Below the pieces are notes generated by a model. The model saw only the letters and a list, made by a program, of their open reading frames with translations. It had not been told where the DNA came from and searched no databases. From Halomarinibacterium sp041392205 (GTDB lineage: Bacteria; Bacteroidota; Bacteroidia; Flavobacteriales; Flavobacteriaceae), in the NCBI GenBank assembly GCA_041392205.1, contig JAWKMO010000013.1, positions 1-61,982 on the forward strand: a stretch of 61,982 nucleotides of DNA. The letters are read 5' to 3'. Of this stretch, positions 33,903 to 44,200 are shown in pieces. Position 1 is the first letter of the stretch. Each line of letters starts with the position of its first letter. The position numbers and the translations under genes are program-made.

Positions 33903-34601
33903 TTAAGGGGTAATATGTTTTTGATAATAACTGGATAATATCGTAGGAGAGGCACCCAACCATTTTTTTAAATGAATGATACAAAAGTGGTATTGAAGTT
34001 TTAAAGTGCCTTTGTTTTTGTATCTTCTAGCAGAGGTTATCACATAATCTTTTATCACAATGAAGCAGAAGTTGTCGTAAATTCTATTAATAAACTCGCA
34101 ATCTTCATAAATGGTAAATGCTTCGTTATAGCCGTTTAACTTTTCAAAAATTTCTTTTGTAACAAATAGCGTTTGGTCGCCTCCTCGGCAACTTTTAAAA
34201 TTAAAACGGGTAAACCACTGCGATAGTTTTAAAATAGGATGTGAACTATCAAATTTCATTCGGAAACACCCAGCTGGATTTCCTTTTTTTATTTCATAAA
34301 TGATTTGATGATCAAATTTATTTGGCAATAGGGTGTCTGCGTGTAGAAAATAAAAAATATTACCAGAGGCATTTTGAGCTCCTAAATTCATTTGTTTAGC
34401 GCGACCTTTTTCAGAAGTAAGAAACACCAAAGGCAGTTTCTCTGAAAATGTTTTGGCTAGCGCAAGTGTATTGTCATTACTGCCTCCATCTACAATAATT
34501 ATTTCAGAAATATTTTGCAGACTAGCTTTATTATAAATATCATTCAACAATAAAACTATGGTTGAAGCTTCATTTAAAACAGGAATGATCATACTAATCA
34601 T
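33903..34601 (-). CDS. TIGR04283-type (arsenosugar-associated) GT2 glycosyltransferase
   Basis: 232 residues. A GT-A fold: MISMIIPVLNEASTI, IIVDGGSNDNT, the family marker EKGRAKQMNLGAQNASG (about 66-82), then FLHADTLLP as the metal site and FKSCRGGDQTLFV. These markers define the glycosyltransferase family repeatedly found with the arsenosugar radical SAM enzyme. A role in adding a sugar or polyol group to the arsenic-ribose product is known only by genome association. It is the last gene of the arsenosugar-type cluster on this strand, 18 bases after the DUF547 gene. Confidence 0.87.
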   Translation of the reverse strand: MISMIIPVLNEASTIVLLLNDIYNKASLQNISEIIIVDGGSNDNTLALAKTFSEKLPLVFLTSEKGRAKQMNLGAQNASGNIFYFLHADTLLPNKFDHQIIYEIKKGNPAGCFRMKFDSSHPILKLSQWFTRFNFKSCRGGDQTLFVTKEIFEKLNGYNEAFTIYEDCEFINRIYDNFCFIVIKDYVITSARRYKNKGTLKLQYHFCIIHLKKWLGASPTILSSYYQKHITP

Positions 34602-34619
34602 AGGTCCAAAAGTACGGAA

Positions 34620-35420
34620 CTATTTCTGTTCATTTAAACCCCAATCGTACTCAAAATAGGTAATGGTTGCCTTGGGATTAATTTTTATCTTTTTATTTAA
34701 ATAGCTATTTACAAAACCTATAACATCATTTTTACCATTAATAACATAATCCTTTTTATACCAATCAAATATTTTGGAAAGCGTTACGCTGGTGATTCCA
34801 ATTTCGTTTTTTGGACCATTAATAAAATTGCGAGTAACCTTATCTAATTGGGAGTCTATTTTATCTGCCGTAAAGGCCTCGTTTAATAAATTGGGACATG
34901 AAAACGAAGCACAATTAATGGCAAAATGAATTCGGGGTTCATTCATTTTTCTTAGAATTCCGTTTTCAATTCCGCCTAACGAAAGTGTTTTGTCACCCAC
35001 TGTAACTATGGCTTTGGTCCAAGCTCCATTAATATCTTTAATGCTGTTTACAGGGTAATTCTCTAAAATCAGTTCTATGGTAGCTGCGTTGTAAATGTTA
35101 CTATAATAGGCCAGTAACTCCTGTACAGACCAACTTTCTGAAGGAGGGTTTTTTGAAAGCATTTTCAAGTATTCTTGCAATACGTTTCTATCTTCCAAAA
35201 ACCCCTTGTAATCTACCAGTCCCTCACTATTCACGTGTTTTTTTAATAATTGATCCCAATCAGAATGGTCGATAATAATGGTTTCTAAAGAGTTTAAATT
35301 TTCAGAAACTTTTTTAACAGGTTGTCCTTGGCTACTTAAACCAGCTGCAGAAAGCAAAGAACAGCTTTCAACGCTTTGAGATAAAATTATAAGAGTGAAA
35401 ATTTTAATAAATACTTTCAT
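34620..35420 (-). CDS. DUF547 lipoprotein or exported protein
   Basis: 266 residues. The N-terminus MKVFIKIFTLIILSQSVESC is an export signal, with Cys20 as a possible lipid attachment site. DUF547 begins about residue 55 (LLKKHVNSEGLVDYKGF). It contains the family's conserved LLAYYSNIYNAATIELI and INCASFSCPNL segments. The two Cys of CASFSC and nearby His and Asn suggest a thiol-enzyme-like or structural site. The family has no proven reaction. It is frequent beside the TIGR04283 glycosyltransferase in arsenosugar-type clusters, as here. Confidence 0.87.
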   Translation of the reverse strand: MKVFIKIFTLIILSQSVESCSLLSAAGLSSQGQPVKKVSENLNSLETIIIDHSDWDQLLKKHVNSEGLVDYKGFLEDRNVLQEYLKMLSKNPPSESWSVQELLAYYSNIYNAATIELILENYPVNSIKDINGAWTKAIVTVGDKTLSLGGIENGILRKMNEPRIHFAINCASFSCPNLLNEAFTADKIDSQLDKVTRNFINGPKNEIGITSVTLSKIFDWYKKDYVINGKNDVIGFVNSYLNKKIKINPKATITYFEYDWGLNEQK

Positions 35421-35603
35421 GATTTGAGATTTTGTTCAATATAACCTACGTAAAAACAGTAGATAAAGTTTTCATTATCGTTATTTTATAGACGGTTTAA
35501 CAACCCATTACTATCAATGTTAATGCATTTAATTTAATTCTATTTAAAGAGATCCATAAAACAATTCGCGATGCCCTACTATTGTCTAATTATTTTTTGA
35601 AAC

Positions 35604-36416
35604 TTACAGTTGTCTTATTAATTCTGTAAATAAAGTAATCATGTGGGGTTCTGCTTTTGCAGCATGGGCAATAATATCTGTAATATCAACAGGTTGAAGG
35701 TTGTCTGGATCACATTCGTCTGTTAATATCGAAAGTGCCACTACGGGAAGTTTTAAATGGTTTGCCACAATGACTTCGGGAACGGTGCTCATTCCTACCG
35801 CATCGGCTCCAATCAGTTTTAAATAGCGGTATTCAGCTCGGGTTTCCAGTTGAGGTCCCAAAACACTTACATATACTCCTTTGTGTAATTTAATCCCTTT
35901 TTCTGAAGCAATTTTTTCAAGAAGGCTGTTCATTTTAGGATTGTATGGGGCACTTAAATCCACAAAACGCTCTCCTAAATGTTCGACTCCTAAAAAGGCA
36001 AGTGGGGAAGAGCCTTGAAGATTAATATGATCGTCAATGAGCATCATTTCCCCTTTTTTGAAGTTGAGGTTGATAGCGCCAGAAGCATTGCTTACGAATA
36101 GATATTTTATTCCCAAATGATGCATCACACGCACTGGAAAGGTAACATCTTGAGGGGAGTAACCTTCGTATAAGTGAAAACGTCCCTGCATGACTACCAC
36201 TTTTTTTCCGCCAAGAGTGCCATAGATTAATTTTCCTTTATGAAATTCTACCGTTGCCGTTGGGAAGTTGGGAATATGGTTGTAGCTTATTTCACTTTCT
36301 ACAACGATCATTTCAATAAGTTGTCCTAAGCCGGTACCAAGTATGATTCCTATTTCCGGTTTTTCAAAACCTCTTTTTTGTAAAAATTCGCTAGCCTCAA
36401 GTATGTTTTTAATCAT
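35604..36416 (-). CDS. Purine nucleoside phosphorylase
   Basis: 270 residues, trimeric-type PNP. Phosphate and ribose sites are visible: ILGTGLGQLIE (about 24-34), VMQGRFHLYEGYSPQDVTF (about 77-95) with the catalytic-site His. The purine site is FVSNASGAINLNFKKGEM, with GADAVGMSTVPEVIVA further on. It splits purine nucleosides with phosphate, giving base and ribose 1-phosphate. In this cluster the likely special substrate is the 5'-arsenic-substituted deoxyadenosine made by ArsS, releasing adenine and an arseno-ribose 1-phosphate. That is inference from context. It could equally be the housekeeping enzyme. It overlaps the DUF2064 gene by eight bases. Confidence 0.9.
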   Translation of the reverse strand: MIKNILEASEFLQKRGFEKPEIGIILGTGLGQLIEMIVVESEISYNHIPNFPTATVEFHKGKLIYGTLGGKKVVVMQGRFHLYEGYSPQDVTFPVRVMHHLGIKYLFVSNASGAINLNFKKGEMMLIDDHINLQGSSPLAFLGVEHLGERFVDLSAPYNPKMNSLLEKIASEKGIKLHKGVYVSVLGPQLETRAEYRYLKLIGADAVGMSTVPEVIVANHLKLPVVALSILTDECDPDNLQPVDITDIIAHAAKAEPHMITLFTELIRQL

Positions 36417-37086
36417 TGGTTACTTTTTTAATGAAAGGTTGAAAAATTTCAATATTTTTTATATCCTCAAAAACATCGATGTCATTTTTTTCGGAAAGGA
36501 GTACCCATTTTTCAGAAGCTAATTGTGTTAATGTGCTTTGTAAAACAGTTGAAGTTCCCCATAATTTGTCTTGAAATAGTTGGGGTTTCCTCTTTTTCAT
36601 TCCCAATAAATAATAGCCACCATCTGTTGCAGGGCCTATTACAAAATCATTTTCATTTAACGCCTCAAAAGCCCGATCCAGTTCTTCGGTTGTAAGATCG
36701 TACATGTCGCTTCCAATAATAATAATTTTTTCATAGCCGTCTTTAAATCCTTGCTCAAAAGCCGCAGCCATACGTTCTCCTAAATCATTTCCTTTTTGTA
36801 GCCGTTTATGAAAAGCAGGATCATTCCAAATGGCATTATCTTTTATTTCTTCTGAATAATACACGTATTTATCCGAAATAACTTTTTGGGTAATCTTGGC
36901 AGTGTGTTTTAAAAGAAAAACATAGATTTCCAAAGCGGCTTCATTACCTATTTTGGCTGCTAAGCGGGTTTTGCATTTGCCCAATTCGGGGTTGCGAGTA
37001 AAAATGAGTAACAGTTTTTTTGAAGTGGGGAAATGAAATACATCCTCGGCATTGTCTGTATTTTTGTTGGTAGTAAAAAGGCCCAT
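36409..37086 (-). CDS. DUF2064 / TIGR04282-type (arsenosugar-associated) transferase
   Basis: 225 residues. A nucleotidyl/glycosyltransferase-like fold. FTRNPELGKCKTRLAAKIG (about 30-48) is the nucleotide-binding motif with the KTRL signature. NDLGERMAAAF and IIIGSDMYDLTTEEL hold the metal-site Asp, and GPATDGGYYLLGM the second. All family residues appear intact. This family is one of the constant companions of the ArsS radical SAM enzyme. It may activate or transfer the ribose unit. A second, more diverged copy lies at 44501-45187. It is one base from the rhodanese gene. Confidence 0.87.
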   Translation of the reverse strand: MGLFTTNKNTDNAEDVFHFPTSKKLLLIFTRNPELGKCKTRLAAKIGNEAALEIYVFLLKHTAKITQKVISDKYVYYSEEIKDNAIWNDPAFHKRLQKGNDLGERMAAAFEQGFKDGYEKIIIIGSDMYDLTTEELDRAFEALNENDFVIGPATDGGYYLLGMKKRKPQLFQDKLWGTSTVLQSTLTQLASEKWVLLSEKNDIDVFEDIKNIEIFQPFIKKVTND

Positions 37087-37087
37087 A

Positions 37088-37606
37088 TTAATTCACTTTA
37101 ATTCCTTTTTCAAGATATTTTTCCCAGGTTTTTGAAAAGGTATGCACACTATCGGTCGTTTTTCCCTTCAAATCTACCAAAGGATACTCCTTATTTTTCC
37201 AAGCAAAGATACCTCCATATAAGTTTTTTACTTGGGTGTATCCTATATTTTTTAATCTTTCGGCAAAGTCTTCAGAACGTACTCCTATGGAGCAATATAC
37301 AATGATTAGTTCGTTTTTATTCGGAACTATTTTTTCAAATTCTTCGGAAGAAAATCGAAAAGAATCGACATAGGTTGCCGAAGCAATTGCACTCACTTCA
37401 AATTCTTCTCGTTCACGGGCATCCACTATCGTCGCTTTGCCCTGAAGCTGAAGCATTCTGGCCTCAGCAACAGAGATATAAGGAATACTGTTTTGATTAT
37501 ATGCTTTAAGAACCGCATCTATCGATTCTTGCGCAATTCCTGATGTGCTTACTGTAACCAATACGAGGCAAATAATGAAGGGGATAATATTTTTTAATGG
37601 TTTCAA
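37088..37606 (-). CDS. Exported single-domain rhodanese
   Basis: 172 residues if the TTG at 37606 is the start. It then begins with the signal peptide MKPLKNIIPFIICLVLVTVS and overlaps the previous stop as TTGA. The first ATG in frame, at 37669, would put 21 charged residues before the signal, inside the upstream gene. One rhodanese domain contains ATIVDAREREEFEVSAI and the active-site Cys105 in IVYCSIGVRSED, then NLYGGIFAW. The Cys loop looks functional. Single exported rhodaneses carry sulfane sulfur or act on thiols, and some relatives handle arsenate. Inside this cluster a redox or thiol step for arsenic is plausible but unproven. Confidence 0.8.
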   Translation of the reverse strand: MKPLKNIIPFIICLVLVTVSTSGIAQESIDAVLKAYNQNSIPYISVAEARMLQLQGKATIVDAREREEFEVSAIASATYVDSFRFSSEEFEKIVPNKNELIIVYCSIGVRSEDFAERLKNIGYTQVKNLYGGIFAWKNKEYPLVDLKGKTTDSVHTFSKTWEKYLEKGIKVN

Positions 37607-38430
37607 AATTGTATTTCTTTTCCTTGTTGTTGGGTTTCTATTTTTGGTAATATCTCGGTATTGTCCCATATTCCGGTAAGCAGGGTTGTTGCGTATGCCT
37701 CTGGAAGGAGTTCCTTTTTCATTAACTGTTGCGTTTCCGTATTATTATATACAAAGTTATAGTGCTTAAAGTGTAAAGTTTTGTTAGTATCCTCCAAAAT
37801 TGCGTACCAAACCCTTGGTGTTCCATCATTGGCGGGCATTCCTATGACGCCAGGATTAAGCCATAAACGATTGTTTTTTATTTCACTGAAAGGCAATCCA
37901 CAATGTCCTGCTATAATTACGTCGCTTTGGGTTGCATCAAAATTAGGTTGTTTTTGTTCCCAAGGGGTGGATTTAAAAATAAACTCTGATACATAAAACC
38001 ACGAGCCGTGGACAACGGTTATTTTTCTTCCAGCATATTCAAATTGAATATGATCTGGAAGAGTTTTCATATAGTCTAAAGAGTCTTTAGAAAGTCTGCT
38101 TTGTGCAAAAGGATACCATAGTTGCGAAAAACCATCGCATCTTGAGCCTTCTTTAAAATCGCAGCCACAGTTTTCTTCACCATTTCGTAATTGAATTTCT
38201 ACATTGCCCGCAATGCTTTTAGCTTCCCAGTTTTTAAAAAGTTGGACTGTCTCTTCGGGTTGCGCACAATAGCCCACCAAATCTCCAGTGCAAATACAAT
38301 TACTTGGTGGAATGTTTTCCCTTTTAGCAATCAATCTCAGTTCTTCCAACGCTTGAAGATTGCTATATACACCTCCAAACAGCAGTACTTTTCCTGATAA
38401 TGTGCCAATATGTTCTATTTTTTTATCCAC
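37603..38430 (-). CDS. Metallophosphoesterase-fold protein lacking several metal ligands
   Basis: 275 residues from a GTG at 38430. An ATG at 38484 would extend far into the symporter gene. The order of motifs is that of the YfcE/MJ0936 phosphoesterase group. The first motif reads GGVYSNLQAL instead of GDxHxN, the third GNVE instead of GNHE, and the last GHCGLPF instead of GHTHxP. CTGDLVGY and VVHGS are intact. Loss of an Asp and three His makes a normal two-metal phosphatase site unlikely. A Cys-rich loop (NCGCDFKEGSRCD, about 104-116) is unusual and could bind metal or arsenic instead. Overlap of 16 bases with the symporter and 4 with the rhodanese gene shows it is part of the operon. Confidence 0.78.
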   Translation of the reverse strand: MDKKIEHIGTLSGKVLLFGGVYSNLQALEELRLIAKRENIPPSNCICTGDLVGYCAQPEETVQLFKNWEAKSIAGNVEIQLRNGEENCGCDFKEGSRCDGFSQLWYPFAQSRLSKDSLDYMKTLPDHIQFEYAGRKITVVHGSWFYVSEFIFKSTPWEQKQPNFDATQSDVIIAGHCGLPFSEIKNNRLWLNPGVIGMPANDGTPRVWYAILEDTNKTLHFKHYNFVYNNTETQQLMKKELLPEAYATTLLTGIWDNTEILPKIETQQQGKEIQF

Positions 38431-39749
38431 GTAGGTACAAAATATAAAAAACAACAACTTAAAATTCCCCAGACATTTACCCAAAGTAAATCGGCATAGT
38501 TTCCTTGGGTGAAAATTAAGGACGAGGGGAATGCTTCAAAAACCAACAAAAAACCAAAAAATAAACCACAAATAACACTTAGATAGAAACTTATTTTTGG
38601 TGTTTTAACCTTCCAGAAAAGAAATACTGGGGTTAATCCAATCACCATGGTTCCTGAAATGGTAGTGGCAGAAAGTATTTCCGCATCCAAAAAAACGGGA
38701 ATCGTTCCCAAAATAGCAATAGCAACCATGGCAGCCCTACCAAAAGTTACATCTACACACATTTTTAAATCTATGGCCAATAGCTTTGAAAAAGAGGAAA
38801 AAGTAGAATCCAACGTAGACGCAGCCGAGGTAATCATTATAAAATTAATAGCCAATAAAATAACAACCCCAAACATTTTTCCTACTTCCACTGCGGCTTG
38901 GCCTTCCAGACCTTTCGTTTTTGCAAAAACTCCAATCATACTAAATAATACAATACATAGTCCCCCAATAAAAGTAGCCCATAAAAAGCTTTTTCGGGTA
39001 GTTTTTGGGGAACTTAAAAAAGCTCTATCGGTCAATACCGGATCATGAAAAGGATAACTGAAGGATTGTAAAATTGCCGCAAAAAACAAATTAAGCCCCA
39101 AATCGAAACTCCAAACACTTGAGGTAGCAACTTCCTTAACAGTGAAATTTTTATCCGAAAAAATGCTAAAAAGAATTACCGTTAACAACACAGAGAATAG
39201 TCCCATTTGGATAATATCCGTAAAAATCGAACTGCTTAATCCTCCTTTCATGGCATAAGCAAGTGTAAGGACTGTAAAAACAATGATGGCCCAGAAATAA
39301 GGAGTACTTCCTTTATCGCCAAAATAGGTGCCAATTACCATTGTGTTGCTCCATACTTCATTAAAAAGCCGAATGGAAATGAGTATTGAAAACAAAGCCA
39401 TAGCACCTTTGCCAAAACGGGAGGTTAAAAATTCATGAATGCTGTTAAATCCTCCTTTTACCCTTAATTGGTAAATCAATAAACCAGCAACCGCAAATGA
39501 AAGGTAGTAGCCAGCATAGGCAATTCCCCCTAAAACACCAAATTCCAATCCAAGGTTTGCCGCATTGGTAATGCTTTTTGCAAAAATCCAAGAAATAATT
39601 AAACTTCCCGTAAGCATAAAAGCGGAAGGGGTTTTATTTTTATGGTTAGCCTTAAAAAAGGCCTCTTGGGTTTTAGCGTAAGGGGAGAGTAAAAATAATA
39701 CGACACTTGATAGTAAAATTAATCCCCATTGCCAATAGATTACATTCAT
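38415..39749 (-). CDS. Sodium:solute symporter family (SSS) transporter
   Basis: 444 residues with about 12-13 transmembrane helices. Residues 45-100 (LTGSLIISWIFAKSITNAAN, then GYYLSFAVAGLLIYQLR) and the FNSIHEFLTSRFGKG loop fit the LeuT-fold SSS family. It takes up an organic solute with sodium. The substrate is not readable from the sequence. It is the gene directly after the SusC/SusD pair, with 12 bases between, so it probably carries the same compound across the inner membrane. Confidence 0.83.
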   Translation of the reverse strand: MNVIYWQWGLILLSSVVLFLLSPYAKTQEAFFKANHKNKTPSAFMLTGSLIISWIFAKSITNAANLGLEFGVLGGIAYAGYYLSFAVAGLLIYQLRVKGGFNSIHEFLTSRFGKGAMALFSILISIRLFNEVWSNTMVIGTYFGDKGSTPYFWAIIVFTVLTLAYAMKGGLSSSIFTDIIQMGLFSVLLTVILFSIFSDKNFTVKEVATSSVWSFDLGLNLFFAAILQSFSYPFHDPVLTDRAFLSSPKTTRKSFLWATFIGGLCIVLFSMIGVFAKTKGLEGQAAVEVGKMFGVVILLAINFIMITSAASTLDSTFSSFSKLLAIDLKMCVDVTFGRAAMVAIAILGTIPVFLDAEILSATTISGTMVIGLTPVFLFWKVKTPKISFYLSVICGLFFGFLLVFEAFPSSLIFTQGNYADLLWVNVWGILSCCFLYFVPTWIKK

Positions 39750-39761
39750 TAAAAAATTATT

Positions 39762-41204
39762 TTATTCATCCCACCAAACGGGTGCATTGATACTATTTCC
39801 ATTGGTAGCCGAAGCAGCTTGTTGGTAATTTTCTGCGTTTAATGCCTGTTCTTCGGCGGGATAAGGCATACGCACGGGTATTAATCCATTGTTTAAACTA
39901 GCCGCAACGGGTTTTAGCATAGGAAAACCGGTGCGTCTATATTCTATCCAACCTTCATACCCATTAATAAGATTAGCAATCCATTTTTGAGTAATAATTT
40001 GCTGTAGTCCCGTTACTTCTGGATTGTCATAAGCAGCAGAACCAGTTAAATAATCTGCCGGCAAAGGGGTTTGCCAGTATTCAAAAGCTTGTTGCACTCC
40101 TAATTCATATAATGTTTTGGCATCGGCATTTATCAATCCTCTTTCGGCAGCTTCTGCAAGACAGAAACTTACTTCCCAAGCGGTCATAAAATTAGCATCC
40201 AAAGTTGAGGTGTCTTCTCTAAAAATAGTTCCCGCTAAAGAATAATTGGCTAATTCAATAGAAGTATTGGAAGCGTCAATTCCATTAATCAAGCCATTGT
40301 ATTCGTTTGCTGTGGAATTACCAAAAGGTTTGAAAAAATGACTAATTCGTGTATCGTTTAATCCAACTAAAATATCTTCCATGGTCTCGGAAAGCACAAA
40401 ATTATTGAAATCTCCAATTCGCAATTGCGCTAACCGAAAGCTATTGGGTGCCGAATTGGTAAAATCGAAGGTAGCATTTTCAGTATTGGTGGTAATGTAA
40501 TTTCCACTGGTGTAAATGGCCTGTAATTGTTCTGAAACATCTATTTTATTTGAAATTCGAATGAGTTGTTTAATTTTTAGTGAATTGGCAAATTTCACCC
40601 ACGCATCTAGGTTTCCATTAAAGAGAATATCACCCTCCAACGGTAAAACATCGTTGTAATTAGTAATAGCAGCAATGCCTTTATCCAAATTATCCAAAAT
40701 ACCTCCTTCGGCTAAATAAATGTCTTCTTGCTTGTCGTATTTTGGAGTTACGATACCATTTATGCCGTTAAAGGCTTCAGCGTAAGGAACATCTCCAAAA
40801 AGATCGGTGAGTGCGGCAGCAAAATAGGCTTTTAAAATAAGCGCTGGCCCTTCATATACGGCATAGGTTTCATTATTTTGGGCTTGATTGATGATTATTT
40901 GATTGTCCCTTAAATTGGTATAAAGTATGGGCCATGGGTTTCCACCTAATTGTGGTGATTTTAGCGCGTGGCGGTCAAAAAGGTTAAAATCCACCGCAGT
41001 ACGGTGTTGTGAGAGTAAATCTCCCGCCACAAAGCCTTCGTAACTCATTTCATCGCCATAATTATACAATACTTGTCTCAATAATAATGATGGTTGCACA
41101 GCATTGGGTGCATTGGGGTTTGTGTTCATTTCTTCAAAGTCTTTTGTACATCCAAAAAGGATTATCAAAAAGAGAAGACTCATGCTTTTATATACGGTTT
41201 TCAT
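39762..41204 (-). CDS. SusD/RagB-like outer-membrane lipoprotein (SusD-like group 2)
   Basis: 480 residues from the ATG at 41204. An ATG at 41261 would overlap SusC by 47 bases and precede the signal. The lipobox is ILFGC in MKTVYKSMSLLFLIILFGCT. EEMNTNPNAPNAVQPSLLLR is typical of the group-2 SusD family, a TPR-based surface lipoprotein forming a lid on the SusC channel. The C-terminal KWIANLINGYEGWIEYRRTG is also family-typical. It binds the ligand outside the cell. What the ligand is cannot be read, but the setting in an arsenosugar-type cluster is notable. It starts ten bases after the SusC stop. Confidence 0.92.
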   Translation of the reverse strand: MKTVYKSMSLLFLIILFGCTKDFEEMNTNPNAPNAVQPSLLLRQVLYNYGDEMSYEGFVAGDLLSQHRTAVDFNLFDRHALKSPQLGGNPWPILYTNLRDNQIIINQAQNNETYAVYEGPALILKAYFAAALTDLFGDVPYAEAFNGINGIVTPKYDKQEDIYLAEGGILDNLDKGIAAITNYNDVLPLEGDILFNGNLDAWVKFANSLKIKQLIRISNKIDVSEQLQAIYTSGNYITTNTENATFDFTNSAPNSFRLAQLRIGDFNNFVLSETMEDILVGLNDTRISHFFKPFGNSTANEYNGLINGIDASNTSIELANYSLAGTIFREDTSTLDANFMTAWEVSFCLAEAAERGLINADAKTLYELGVQQAFEYWQTPLPADYLTGSAAYDNPEVTGLQQIITQKWIANLINGYEGWIEYRRTGFPMLKPVAASLNNGLIPVRMPYPAEEQALNAENYQQAASATNGNSINAPVWWDE

Positions 41205-41214
41205 AGATTTTAAA

Positions 41215-44200
41215 TTAAAAATTAATACCTGCCTTAAATCCAAAGCTTCTTGTGGTGGCATAACTCATATCTTCCACGCCACTTATAAATCCATTGCCTT
41301 GAACGGCAAGTTGCTCTGGATCAAAATGAGGATTTTCGGTAATGGCAAAAATATTTCGCCCTATTATTGCTACTGAAATTTGTCCACCCTCTTTTAAACC
41401 TAAAAAGTTATTTTTTAGCCTAAAAGAATAACCAATTTGAAATTGTCTTAATTTTAAATAGGAAGCATCGTAGACATTATTTTCTTCATGATTTCTATCA
41501 TAAAATTGACGGTAATAACTTTCCGCAGAAACAGCCGTGGTATTGGGGACATAAACAGGATTTTCATTTGTGCCAGTATTTACAACTCCCTGTGGAACAA
41601 TCCCTTCACTAGGTCTATTTTCAGTTTCTGCTAATTGGCCGCCAACAGTTCCCAGAGCACGGGTTCTAGAGACCAGTTCGCCTCCTTGTCGCCAATCGAA
41701 TAAAAACCCTAAACTCCAATTTTTATAACTGAAATTATTATTCCAGCCCAGCATAAAATCTGGGTTATAGTTTCCTATTTTTCGTAAAGTATTATCGGCA
41801 ATATATTTTCCATCAGAGGTAAGTATGAACGCTCCGTTTTCGTTTTTAAGGTATCCTGTCCCATAGATATCGCCTATTTTTCCGCCTTCTTCCACCTGAA
41901 ACCAAACGGTTTGATCGGCACTGTCATAAATACGGCTATAGGCCAAGGTTAAACGGCCATCGGTTTGAGGAAGACTTTCTACTACGGCTTTATTGGTGCT
42001 AAAATTAAAGAGGGTATTCCATTGGAAATTTTCATTTTTCACAGGAATTACCCCCACAATAGCTTCAAAACCTTGTGTTCTTACCTTTCCGCCATTCACC
42101 ACTTGTTGCACATAACCAGATGAAATGGCAATAGGAAGCGAAATGATTTGGTCTTCCGTTAGAGCGTTGTAATACGTAAGGTCGAAATTTAATCGATCTT
42201 TAAAAAACCGTAAATCGGTTCCAATTTCGTACGATGTAGTTTGCTCGGGCTTTAAATTGGCATTCGGGATAAAATTTTGGTCGCTAAAGGTTGGCTCTCC
42301 CAAATAAGGTGTTTGCGACACAAATGCGCCAGAGGTTTGGTACGGACTTGTATCGTTACCTACTTGTGCAATACTGGCGCGAACTTTGGCGAAAGAAACC
42401 ACCTTAGGTAGTTGTACGGCATTAGAAAGAATAAAACTTGTTGAAGCCGAAGGGTAGAAAAACGAAGTTCCATCTACCGAAAAGGGTGTTGCCAAAGCAC
42501 TGGACCAATCGTTTCTTGCGGTAAGGTCTAAAAATAATACCTTCTTAAAACCCAACTTTGCCACTCCGTAAAACGAATTAATTCTTTTTTGCGATTCAAA
42601 CTGAAAGACTTCAATGGGCGAAGCTGCGTTGTTGAGATTAAAAATACCGGGTTGTGCAAGGTTTACGGTTTGTGATTGCTTTGTGGAAGCTTTTTGGTCC
42701 AATCGGTTTCCACCTCCAGAAATATCCAAAGAAATCGCTCCGAAATCTTTTTTGTAATTGATTAGAAAGTCGGTGTTGATTTCCCTAAAAAGCACATCAT
42801 GCTCCGCATAGCCCCCATTTTTAAATCGGTTGGAACTGAATGCCCTTCTTAACTGTCTCGTTTCGGAAGAATAATCCATCCCAGAACGAAGTGTTACACT
42901 TAATTCAGGACTGATTTTCTGTGTAACGGAAATATTTCCAAAAACACGATCTCTTTCAAAAGAGTTTCGGTTTTCCAATAGAGTAAAATATGGGTTGTCG
43001 AAAAACGTGTAGTTAAAGGAATAGTGTTGCCTTCCTTCTAGTCCCGGCTGCCAATAATCCTTCATATTTTCTATATTTAAAGAACGGGGTCCCCACGCTA
43101 CCAATGCATAATTAACGTTTTCACTCCCATAACCGTTGGAAGGTCGATTATCGCTCAACGAATTTACATAACTAATGGAACTACTGAATTTTGTTTTTTC
43201 CGTAGGTTGAAAATTTAATTTCGCAGCTACAGTTTGCCGATTTAGGTTTACTCCCGGAATAATGGATTCACTTCGTAAATCGGTAAAAGACAAACGATAA
43301 TCGCCTTTTTCAAATCCATTGGAAATAGAAGCATTGTTGATAGTGGTTACACCTGTGTTGTAAAAATCCTTTAAGTTATTGGGGTGCGAAACAAAAGGAG
43401 TGGGTGTTATGGGCAAACCATTGTACAATGAAGTGTCTCCACCACGAACCACTGTGCCATCAGGAAGCAATACGGGGCTGTCATATTGCGGAATCAAGAG
43501 ACCGGCATCCAATCTTGGGCCCCAAGAGTAAGAAATAAGATCGTTTATTCCTCCGCCCAATCCGTCAACATATTCAAATTCTCCTGAGTTTCCTTGTCCG
43601 TAGGAATTTTGAAATTCGGGAAGTTTAAAGGCATTATCAATAAAAATGGAAGTGTTTAAACTAATCCCCAAGCCTTTGGTTTTGCTTCCGTCTTTGGTTT
43701 CAATTACGACCACCCCGTTAGAAGCTCTTGTGCCATAAAGTGCGGCGGCAGTAGGACCTTTTAAAACCGTAACACTTTCAATATCGTCTGCATTTACTTC
43801 CATAGCACCGTTTCCGAAATCTATTTCCTGAAAACCCGCAGCCGCTTCATTGGTAAAATTAAAAACGGTTTGGTTGTTAATGGGAACTCCATCTACAATA
43901 AATAAGGGGTTGTTATTAGAGAATGAGCTCTCCCCACGAATGGTAATTTTTGAAGAAGACCCCACTCCCGTTGCCCCTTGTGTAATGGTAACCCCTGCTA
44001 ATTTACCTGAAAGGTTGTCCAAAAAATTAACCGATTTTACTTCAGAAATATCATTGCTTTTTAAGGTTTGGAGGGTATAGCCTACTTCTTTAGATTCGCG
44101 TTTTAATCCTAATGCAGAGACCACTACTTGATCAAGATTGGTGGTGGCTTCGGTAAGCGAAATAGTAATTACGTTTTCATCTCCCACGAGTTGGGTTTGG

